Shown: piece by piece, positions 1-5,129 of the stretch | How the letters are laid out: each line of letters begins with the position of its first letter | How positions within the stretch are numbered: position 1 is the stretch's first letter | Source of the DNA: Holosporales bacterium | Lineage (GTDB): Bacteria > Pseudomonadota > Alphaproteobacteria > RUG11792 | Length of the DNA: 11,308 nucleotides | Reading direction: 5' to 3' | NCBI GenBank assembly: GCA_031257415.1 | Contig: JAIROR010000058.1 | Coordinates: 1-11,308 of the forward strand | Notes under the pieces: model-generated | The model's database searches: none | What the model saw: only the letters and a program-made list of their open reading frames with translations | Told to the model about the DNA's origin: nothing | Translations under genes and position numbers: made by a program

Positions 1-678
1 ATAACATCCAAACGCTTTACGACCTTTATATACAGTCTTGCTAGAGTGTATGCCCTCTATATATTTACCATCCCGCCATTTGCCATCGTATACTTCTCCA
101 TTAAATAGCACAAGCACGCCTTCCCCGTGCTTTTTACCATTTGCAAATTGGCCTTCGTATACCGACCAGTCAGGATACTTAACTCTGTATGCGCCATTCA
201 GAAAATCTCCTTTCACAAAGAAAAGCCTCCCCTCACGATCGATTGTAACGCCTCCGAAGCCCACTACAATATGATTCATCGGGTCTACCGCATCGGAATT
301 ACGAACAGCCCTGTCATTTTTCCATATGCCATCGTGCACCACTTTGCCATCAGCAGATCTATATTTGCCCTCTCCTTCATATTTACCATTCGCGAAGTCG
401 CCTTCATAGATACAACCGTCAGGCCACATGAGTTTGCCTTTTCCTTCAAACACTCCACTTTTAAGTCGTCCCTTGTATACAGTTTTATCAGGATATTCAA
501 TTACGCATTCGCCATCCAGAAGAGCACAGTTATTATCATAAACTTTAGCATCAATTACATTGGCAGTTTTACATACTATATACTCTCCATGAGGTTTGTT
601 CATACCTGACACATTACTCACTGCCACTCCAAAGACCATCACCGCAACAAAACACACTAATTTAAACTTCACATTCAT
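1..678 (-). CDS. Secreted MORN-repeat protein, 3' part cut by window edge
   Basis: The frame is open from an ATG at 678 through base 1, giving 226 codons and no stop, so the C-terminus lies outside the window. Residues 1-25 look like a signal peptide: MNVKFK, then a hydrophobic stretch LVCFVAVMVFGVAV. MORN-type units (YxGxWxxGxxxGxG) follow at about 68-83 (YKGRLKSGVFEGKGKL), 91-106 (YEGDFANGKYEGEGKY), 115-122 (HDGIWKND, degenerate), 174-189 (YEGQFANGKKHGEGVL), 197-210 (YDGKWRDGKYIEGI) and 217-220. A GAGG ribosome site lies 7 bases before the ATG. MORN repeats are known as membrane or protein binding modules, common in eukaryotes and in some intracellular bacteria. Export and a host or envelope role are inference. 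The signal peptide and MORN units resemble those of the gene at 3434-4327, so the two are paralogues. The gene has its own promoter at 720-748. Confidence 0.85.
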   Translation of the reverse strand, partial: MNVKFKLVCFVAVMVFGVAVSNVSGMNKPHGEYIVCKTANVIDAKVYDNNCALLDGECVIEYPDKTVYKGRLKSGVFEGKGKLMWPDGCIYEGDFANGKYEGEGKYRSADGKVVHDGIWKNDRAVRNSDAVDPMNHIVVGFGGVTIDREGRLFFVKGDFLNGAYRVKYPDWSVYEGQFANGKKHGEGVLVLFNGEVYDGKWRDGKYIEGIHSSKTVYKGRKAFGCY

Positions 679-719
679 TTTGCTACCTCACTCCCAAAAA
701 CACCCCACAACATAATACA

Positions 720-748
720 ATACTATCACAACTGAAATATTATTGCAA
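720..748 (-). promoter_or_regulatory. Promoter of the left MORN gene (shared promoter family, copy 1)
   Basis: On the minus strand TTGCAA (743-748) is followed by a 17-base spacer and TAGTAT (720-725). The predicted transcript start is near 713, leaving about 35 bases of leader before the ATG at 678. The spacer TAATATTTCAGTTGTGA is almost the same as in the promoters at 2465, 3343 and 4514. Confidence 0.7.
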
Positions 749-1040
749 TATAAAAGCAGCAGGCTTCTTCCGAAATCGTCAGAATAGAAGTTTGGGGAGG
801 GGAGGGGCGTGCATAAGTTCGAGACTGTCGAAATGCTTCATATCGGCCACTCTGCAGAGCATCATTCTGTCGAATAATTTCTTTTACTGCGACTCAAACA
901 ATTTACGCGAAACATCTACTGCTCAAAGATCGGTAAACATATCTACAATCGATTCCATTCAACAGCCTCCCATTCGGTTTTTAAAGTCGGTTTTTAAAGT
1001 CGGTTTTTAAAGTGGACGTAGAACTGTGTGCGCAGGATCA
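749..1040. other. Intergenic region downstream of glmU, no gene seen
   Basis: The stretch separates the end of glmU from the promoter of the left MORN gene. It holds a triplicated 13-bp repeat (975-1013), a perfect 10-bp palindrome CTCTGCAGAG (850-859), a purine-rich run near 793-807, and an inverted pair TTCGA/TCGAA near 820. A 72-codon plus-strand frame (792-1010) has neither a family resemblance nor a convincing ribosome site. I see no clear rho-independent terminator for glmU. Confidence 0.5.
975..1013. repeat. Three tandem copies of a 13-bp unit
   Basis: CGGTTTTTAAAGT occurs three times without a gap (975-987, 988-1000, 1001-1013), 28 bases beyond the glmU stop. On the transcribed minus strand it reads ACTTTAAAAACCG. 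Identical copies point to recent slippage or expansion. No function is evident. Confidence 0.9.
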
Positions 1041-2330
1041 CTAAGCAATCTCTTTCCGTGTCTTATTCTCCTGCCTCGCCCTGCCAAACGCCAGCGTTTT
1101 ATCTGGTACATCTTTTGTTATGACGCTTCCTGCAGCTATTACAGCTTCACTACCGATTTCGACCGGCGCTATGAGGGAACTGTTCGCACCGACCATTGTC
1201 TTTGATCCAATCTTCGTTTTGTGTTTCTTTCGGCCATCGTAATTGCAGGTAATGGTTCCGGCGCCTATATTTGAGTTTTCTCCCACGTCGGTATCTCCAA
1301 TATACGCAAGATGTTTCGATTTTGTTGAATTTCCGATTGTCGATCTTTTGACCTCAACAAAATTTCCTATTTCTGCATGTTCTTCGACGACAGAGTCTCG
1401 TATGACAGCAGATGGCCCAATTTTAGCGTTCTTTCCAATTACACAATTCTCAAGGTAACTAAAGGATCGTATGACCGCTCCGGCTTTAATTTTTACTCCC
1501 CCTTTTATAATGACGTTTTGCTCTATCGTCGATAACGGCTCAGCAACAGTATCATACGAGAGATAAACAGAAGGGGGATCCAGCATTGTGACCCCGTTGT
1601 TTATAAATTTATCTCGCAATCTATTTTGCATAATATCTTCGGCTATAACAAAATCCCGCGGCGTATTAATTCCTAGAAAAGATTTATAATTTTTAGCAGT
1701 TATAATATTCACGCCACTCTTTATAAACTGAAATATGTCCGTCAAATAATACTCATTTTTATCAGCGTTTAGTTTTATTTTTTCGATATTCTCCAAAAGA
1801 GCAAGAGTCTTAAATTTATAAATTCCACTATTAACAATATTATATCTCTTTTGTTCGTCCGATAAATCGTTGTATTCCACAATTCGAACATCTTCGCTGC
1901 TATCAACAAAAACTCTTCCATACTGAGAATCCAGCATATCATTTGGAATTTGCATCACAACAATTGAAACGTTGCTTGTTTCAGTATCCGCAAGAAGCCG
2001 CAAATCATCAGCCTGAATCAGCGGCGAATCCCCGCAAATTATAATCGCGGACTCGCTCTCAACAAACGGGAGAGCCGCCTTCACGGCATCTGCCGTTCCA
2101 AGAGGAGCTTTCTGAATTGCTATTTTATCCGCCAGTCTAAATTCTTCTCTTTCCTTGTATTGCTCCTGCGTAACAATTATAACGTTGCCACTATTAACAT
2201 TCCGACAGTTATTAATCACGTGACTTACAATGGAAAGACCGGCTATCTTTTTAAAGAGTTTCGAACTATTAGTCGCGCAAGAATTCATGCGTCTGCCGTT
2301 TCCGGCGGCCAGTATAATAAAATCAGTCAT
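1041..2330 (-). CDS. glmU: Bifunctional UDP-GlcNAc pyrophosphorylase / GlcN-1-P N-acetyltransferase GlmU
   Basis: GlmU acetylates glucosamine-1-phosphate with acetyl-CoA and joins the product to UTP, giving UDP-GlcNAc for peptidoglycan and LPS in the cytoplasm. The 429 residues are slightly short for the family (about 450). The N-terminal nucleotidyltransferase domain (1-225) shows LAAGNGRRM, KAPLGTADAVKAAL (74-87), the metal-binding Asp of CGDSPLI (D101) and VNSGIY (166-171). The C-terminal left-handed beta-helix (about 250-415) carries KHLAYIGD with the likely catalytic His340 and NIGAGTITCNYDG (354-366). The nucleotide-binding loop is unusual: the family pattern GxGTRM is GNGRRM, and about three extra residues precede the conserved Lys24. 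The ATG at 2330 matches the family N-terminus, with GGGAG about 11 bases before it. Part of this start region is duplicated upstream (2352-2370). A promoter of the secreted-protein type lies at 2465-2493. Confidence 0.96.
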   Translation of the reverse strand: MTDFIILAAGNGRRMNSCATNSSKLFKKIAGLSIVSHVINNCRNVNSGNVIIVTQEQYKEREEFRLADKIAIQKAPLGTADAVKAALPFVESESAIIICGDSPLIQADDLRLLADTETSNVSIVVMQIPNDMLDSQYGRVFVDSSEDVRIVEYNDLSDEQKRYNIVNSGIYKFKTLALLENIEKIKLNADKNEYYLTDIFQFIKSGVNIITAKNYKSFLGINTPRDFVIAEDIMQNRLRDKFINNGVTMLDPPSVYLSYDTVAEPLSTIEQNVIIKGGVKIKAGAVIRSFSYLENCVIGKNAKIGPSAVIRDSVVEEHAEIGNFVEVKRSTIGNSTKSKHLAYIGDTDVGENSNIGAGTITCNYDGRKKHKTKIGSKTMVGANSSLIAPVEIGSEAVIAAGSVITKDVPDKTLAFGRARQENKTRKEIA

Positions 2331-2370
2331 GCCATTGCCGCTCCCGACGACTAGTAGAATCAGTCATGCC
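2315..2370 (-). repeat. Duplicated glmU start region (19 bp, 37-bp spacing)
   Basis: The 19 bases at 2315-2333, which include the glmU ATG, recur at 2352-2370 with two differences (GGCATGACTGATTYTAYTA on the minus strand). The upstream ATG at 2367 is out of frame and opens a 14-codon reading frame ending at a TGA that overlaps the glmU start. It may be a decayed earlier start or a short leader ORF. Confidence 0.75.
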
Positions 2371-2464
2371 CACAATACACCACATCAGCATTTCATATTC
2401 CGTATACAGAAATTATAGCCCCTAATCACTGCCTCATCCACCACAAAACACACTCCATAGTACA

Positions 2465-2493
2465 ATACTATCACAACTGAAATATTACTGCAA
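2465..2493 (-). promoter_or_regulatory. Shared-family promoter upstream of glmU (copy 2)
   Basis: TTGCAG (2488-2493), a 17-base spacer and TAGTAT (2465-2470) lie on the minus strand. The core and the first bases of the leader match the copy at 720-748 closely, yet no secreted-protein gene follows. The next gene is glmU, 128 bases beyond the predicted start near 2458. It may drive glmU, or be what is left of a deleted paralogue. Confidence 0.65.
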
Positions 2494-2514
2494 TACAGAA
2501 AAAAACAACAGTGA

Positions 2515-2542
2515 GAGGAGCCTGGATAAATCGCCGCTCCTC
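2515..2542 (-). terminator. Hairpin downstream of the Lys-rich repeat gene (copy 1)
   Basis: GAGGAGC (2515-2521) pairs with GCTCCTC (2536-2542) over a 14-base loop. TGA/TCA can extend the stem past one bulged base. On the minus strand a T-rich stretch (GTTGTTTTTTT) begins several bases after the stem, so this is a plausible but atypical rho-independent terminator for 2673-3305. Copy 2 is at 3391-3418. Confidence 0.55.
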
Positions 2543-2554
2543 ATCAATTGCCGC

Positions 2555-2593
2555 TTATCCAGCAAAAACACCATTTTCCCATTCGCCACTGTA
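2555..2593 (-). pseudogene. Remnant of a MORN repeat
   Basis: On the minus strand these 13 codons read YSGEWENGVFAG followed by TAA, a typical MORN unit. The DNA closely resembles the part of the second MORN gene that encodes GQWKNGVF. An in-frame TAA lies two codons upstream, so nothing translates it now. It lies between the stop of 2673-3305 and that gene's hairpin, where a MORN C-terminus would be expected. This suggests the ancestor of 2673-3305 ended in MORN repeats. Confidence 0.65.
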
Positions 2594-2652
2594 CCCTTAC
2601 ACGACCTGTTCAGAGAATCTCCATATTAGTAATAAGCTTTATTTCCGACTAC

Positions 2653-2681
2653 TCTTGGCTCCATCAACATTTTTATTCTTT
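2653..2681 (-). repeat. Partial third copy of the 147-bp coding repeat, out of frame
   Basis: These 29 bases match the start of the two in-frame 147-bp repeats at 28 of 29 positions, but they are shifted by one base relative to the reading frame. The stop codon of 2673-3305 falls inside them. In the repeat's own frame they would encode KNKNVDGAKSSRK and then a stop. Confidence 0.75.
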
Positions 2682-3305
2682 TAACATTCCAGACATATCC
2701 TGATGCGCGTGGATCTGGCTAGTTTGAACAACTATATTGCTCTCATCTGGATCCTCCTTCTGCAACCCGCGAACTTTATCTTTTGCTACCGTTTTGCTCT
2801 GAGTATTGGGCTTTTTTCGCAATTTACTGGTTTTATTCTTGACTCCATCAACATTTTTATTCTTTGTATTTCGAACAATTATATCGCTCTCATTTGAATC
2901 CTCCTTCTGCAACCCACGAACTTTATTTTCTGCTACCATTTTGCTCTGAGTATTTGGCTCTTTTCGCAATTCACTGGTTTTATTCTTGACTCCACCAACA
3001 TTTTTATTCTTTGTAAAATCACTGATCGGACGAACAACACCAGAAATAGGCACAGGAGAAAGAACAGGAGAAAGAACAGGAGAATAACAAAGAGGAAGAG
3101 GAGAAGGCGGAGTGGAAAAAGAAGAAAAGGAATGAGAAGGAGGAGAAATAGGAGGAGAGGTGTTTGCATAACATTGCCTATCATATCCAATAGTAGTAGT
3201 AGGAATGGTTATATAATATTGTCCATTATTATATGACGCATTACCTACTGCTCCTCCAAAGACTATCACGGCGACAAGGCACACCAATCTTAATTTTGCA
3301 CTCAT
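2673..3305 (-). CDS. Secreted protein with Pro/Ser-rich region and two Lys-rich repeats
   Basis: No known domain was recognised in the 210 residues. A signal peptide (MSAKLRLVCLVAVIVFGGAV) nearly matches that of the MORN gene at 3434-4327. Residues 50-95 are rich in Pro and Ser (SPVLSPVLSPVP). Two tandem 49-residue repeats follow, 98-146 and 147-195, each beginning TKNKNV and carrying NKTS, RK, PNTQSK and KVRGLQKED. They are strongly basic with an acidic tail. The ATG at 3305 is preferred to a GTG at 3341, because the GTG lies only a few bases beyond the predicted -10 and would not be in the transcript. GAGAG lies about 8-12 bases upstream. Secretion is supported only by the signal peptide. 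Function is unknown; by position and signal sequence it is a diverged relative of the MORN proteins. Confidence 0.75.
   Translation of the reverse strand: MSAKLRLVCLVAVIVFGGAVGNASYNNGQYYITIPTTTIGYDRQCYANTSPPISPPSHSFSSFSTPPSPLPLCYSPVLSPVLSPVPISGVVRPISDFTKNKNVGGVKNKTSELRKEPNTQSKMVAENKVRGLQKEDSNESDIIVRNTKNKNVDGVKNKTSKLRKKPNTQSKTVAKDKVRGLQKEDPDESNIVVQTSQIHAHQDMSGMLKE
2721..3014 (-). repeat. Two tandem 147-bp coding repeats
   Basis: Units at 2868-3014 and 2721-2867 encode 49-residue repeats that differ at about ten residues. The length is a multiple of three, so copy number can change without breaking the frame. Confidence 0.85.
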
Positions 3306-3342
3306 TTTACGACTCTCTCTAAAAAAAACACTGCGTAACACG

Positions 3343-3371
3343 ATGTTACCACAACTGAAATATTACTGCAA
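3343..3371 (-). promoter_or_regulatory. Promoter of the Lys-rich repeat gene (shared family, copy 3)
   Basis: TTGCAG (3366-3371), a 17-base spacer TAATATTTCAGTTGTGG and TAACAT (3343-3348) lie on the minus strand. The ATG at 3305 follows about 30 bases after the predicted start. Confidence 0.7.
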
Positions 3372-3390
3372 TACTGAAAAACAACAGTGA

Positions 3391-3418
3391 GAGGAGCCTG
3401 GATAAATCGCCGCTCCTC
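3391..3418 (-). terminator. Hairpin downstream of the second MORN gene (copy 2)
   Basis: This has the same 7-bp stem GAGGAGC/GCTCCTC and the same loop as 2515-2542. It lies 16 bases beyond the stop at 3434 and just upstream of the next promoter. A GTTGTTTTT run follows on the minus strand. Hairpin plus promoter form a repeated block of about 80 bp (2465-2546 and 3343-3422). Confidence 0.55.
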
Positions 3419-3433
3419 ATCAAAGTTGTCTGT

Positions 3434-4327
3434 TTATTCCAAAGAATGAAGGAGCAGTGAGTAAAAAGAGCCAGGGACTGGGGAAGGATTCTCTAAAATG
3501 GGCTCGTCGCTTTTCCATTCACCCTCGAAGAACCTTGATTCGTCAGCAAATGTATACCTGCCCCATCCATTCCGCTTACCATATGCAAAGTAGCCTTCGT
3601 AGACACCTCCGTTAGCATATATAACTGTTCCTTTCATAAATTTACCGTCTTTCCATTCCCCATCGTATTTATTTCCATTAGGCAATACAAGCGCGAATTC
3701 GCCATTTAAAAGAGCTCCGTCTGAACCATAATGTATGTATCCGTTAGCCCTAGCCTTGACAAAAACACCATTTTTCCATTGGCCCTCGGAATACGATTTG
3801 TTGGCAAATGTATACTTGCCCCATCCATGAGGTCTACCATTCGCAAAGCAGCCTTCGTAGACATCTCCGTTGGCATACGTAACCGTTCCTTCTATAAAAT
3901 TACCACCTCCCCATCTTCCATTGTACTCAGCTCCATCAGGCAATACAAGCGCGAATTTGCCATTTAAAAGAGCTCCATCATAACACACAGGTTCGTTAGT
4001 TAGAGAATGAGAGAAAGAATAAGTGAAAGGGGGAGGAGAAAAAGAAGGAGAAAGAAGAACAGGAGAAAAAAGAACAGGAGGTCGAGAAAATTGGGCCATA
4101 AGACGAGTTTCCTCGTCTATAATAAATGCATTCTCATCAAGATCAAGATCATGAACAGTTTGTTCCACGATTGGAAGAGGAGGAAAAGAAAGATAGGAAG
4201 GAATGTCCCGCGAATTATCTCCTGTCACAATACTCGCCGCCTCTCCATTACTCGCTGCTCCTTCAAAGACCATCACGGCGACAAGGCACACCAATCTTAA
4301 TTTTGCATTTTCAAACTTTATACTCAT
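3434..4327 (-). CDS. Secreted MORN-repeat protein with two long super-repeats
   Basis: From the ATG at 4327 the protein has 297 residues. A signal peptide (about 1-25, core LRLVCLVAVMVF) is followed by an acidic segment (57-75) and a Pro/Ser-rich part (82-105). Two super-repeats follow, about 117-188 and 203-275. Each starts DGALLNG(K/E)FALVLP and contains MORN units such as VYEGCFANGRPHGWGKY and VYEGYFAYGKRNGWGRY. The tail (276-297) is not MORN-like. The start is uncertain: VKMSI is duplicated, so the ATG at 4342 is also possible, adding five residues. Both lack a good ribosome site; a strong one upstream (GGAGGAG) serves a 21-codon ORF (4311-4376) that overlaps this start, suggesting coupled translation. 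The known role of MORN units is membrane or protein binding. Secretion and a role in host or envelope interaction are inference. Confidence 0.82.
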   Translation of the reverse strand: MSIKFENAKLRLVCLVAVMVFEGAASNGEAASIVTGDNSRDIPSYLSFPPLPIVEQTVHDLDLDENAFIIDEETRLMAQFSRPPVLFSPVLLSPSFSPPPFTYSFSHSLTNEPVCYDGALLNGKFALVLPDGAEYNGRWGGGNFIEGTVTYANGDVYEGCFANGRPHGWGKYTFANKSYSEGQWKNGVFVKARANGYIHYGSDGALLNGEFALVLPNGNKYDGEWKDGKFMKGTVIYANGGVYEGYFAYGKRNGWGRYTFADESRFFEGEWKSDEPILENPSPVPGSFYSLLLHSLE

Positions 4328-4376
4328 TTTTACTATACTCATTTTTACCGCTTTCAATAAACACTTTATGATACAT
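4311..4376 (-). CDS. Possible 21-residue leader ORF overlapping the MORN gene start
   Basis: An ATG at 4376 lies 8 bases after GGAGGAG, the best ribosome binding site in this part of the window. The product would be MYHKVFIESGKNEYSKNEYK plus V. Its stop at 4311 lies inside the MORN coding sequence, past both possible MORN starts (4342 and 4327), in another frame. It could couple or attenuate translation of the MORN gene, or be a relic of a frameshifted longer N-terminus. Confidence 0.4.
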   Translation of the reverse strand: MYHKVFIESGKNEYSKNEYKV

Positions 4377-4390
4377 ATACACTTCTCCTC

Positions 4391-4474
4391 CAAAAGATTG
4401 CCAAAGAAAATACAAGTCGCCGTGGATATCTCTAGCCGTGGATATCTCTAGCCTGGAAGATCTCCAATCTTTTG
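4391..4474. repeat. Imperfect palindromic dispersed element, copy A
   Basis: CAAAAGATTG (4391-4400) and CAATCTTTTG (4465-4474) form a perfect 10-bp inverted repeat. Inside is a 16-bp tandem duplication CGTGGATATCTCTAGC (4421-4436, 4437-4452). The element lies in the leader between the promoter at 4514 and the MORN gene start. A diverged copy is at 6195-6263. Confidence 0.65.
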
Positions 4475-4513
4475 TTAATCGCGTATACTTCTCAACAAAC
4501 ACTTCTTGGCGTA

Positions 4514-4542
4514 ATATTACCACAACTAAAATATCAGTGCAA
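4514..4542 (-). promoter_or_regulatory. Promoter of the second MORN gene (shared family, copy 4)
   Basis: TTGCAC (4537-4542), a 17-base spacer TGATATTTTAGTTGTGG and TAATAT (4514-4519) lie on the minus strand. The leader to the MORN start is unusually long (about 165-180 bases) and contains the palindromic element and the short ORF. The minisatellite begins 6 bases upstream of the -35. Confidence 0.7.
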
Positions 4543-4548
4543 CATGAA

Positions 4549-4837
4549 ACAACAGAATAAAGACAACAGAATAATGACAGCAGATGGAGAGACAACAGAA
4601 TAAAGATAGCAGATAGAGAGGCAGCAGAATAAAGATAGCAGATAGAGAGGCAGCAGAATAAAGACAGCAGATAGAGAGGCAGCAGAATAAAGATAGCAGA
4701 TAGAGAGGCAGCAGAATAAAGATAGCAGATAGAGAGGCGGCAGAATAAAGACAACAGATGGAGAGGCAGCAGAATAAAGACAACAGATGGAGAGGCAGCA
4801 GAATAAAGACAACAGAATAATGACAGCAGATGGAGAG
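4549..4837. repeat. 29-bp minisatellite
   Basis: Eight full 29-bp units start at 4563, 4592, 4621, 4650, 4679, 4708, 4737 and 4766, typified by GCAGCAGAATAAAGATAGCA plus GATAGAGAG. A 14-bp partial unit begins at 4549 and another at 4795, and a last full unit spans 4809-4837. The first and last 43 bp are nearly the same sequence. Since 29 is not a multiple of three, translation cycles through frames. All three minus-strand frames stay open over much of it and would give Leu/Cys/Ser-rich hydrophobic repeats, but no start or ribosome site supports expression. Confidence 0.92.
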
Positions 4838-4850
4838 ACCTGAATGAATC

Positions 4851-4992
4851 GAGCCGGAGGTAGGGGTTAAGAACCTTTCTGGGTATCTTTCTAAGTACTC
4901 TCCTAAGTACTCTCCTAAGTACTCTCCTAAGTACTCTCCTAAGTCACCTCCTAAGTCACCTCCTAAGCCACCTCCTAAGTACTCTCCGGCTC
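4851..4992. repeat. 12-bp tandem array bounded by 9-bp inverted repeats
   Basis: Eight 12-bp units run from 4891 to 4986: CTAAGTACTCTC four times, CTAAGTCACCTC twice, CTAAGCCACCTC once, then CTAAGTACTCTC. A degenerate unit precedes them (4879-4890). The array is flanked by GAGCCGGAG (4851-4859) and its exact inverse CTCCGGCTC (4984-4992). Most units contain the palindrome AGTACT. Confidence 0.9.
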
Positions 4993-5129
4993 TATACTTC
5001 GTGTTTCTACTTCATAATACTTTCCTCTTGGCCATCATCTCGTTTGTGAAGTGAAATGAGTACATGTGTTTTAATAAAGTCCACGACCTCATATCTGGCA
5101 TGACCTCCTCTGGCATGACCCCTGCTAAA
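4993..5129. other. Region downstream of the Gly-rich gene, no gene supported
   Basis: It contains a short direct repeat TCTGGCATGACC (near 5094 and 5109). In one minus frame it is an open extension of a reading frame that overlaps the Gly-rich gene (stop at 5012). I see no terminator hairpin. Confidence 0.4.

Noticed and set aside
127-609. Plus-strand reading frame of 160 codons
   Set aside because: It is the antisense of the MORN gene at 1-678, whose frame encodes recognisable MORN repeats and a signal peptide.
792-1010. Plus-strand frame of 72 codons downstream of glmU
   Set aside because: No family resemblance and no convincing context; it runs through the 13-bp repeats, which keep it open. 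GGGGAGG precedes it but too little else supports it.
4526-4812. Three minus-strand frames giving Leu/Cys-rich hydrophobic repeats
   Set aside because: They come from the 29-bp minisatellite, overlap the promoter at 4514-4542 and have no ribosome binding site.
4549-4837. CRISPR array
   Set aside because: Units are contiguous with no unique spacers, so this is a minisatellite.
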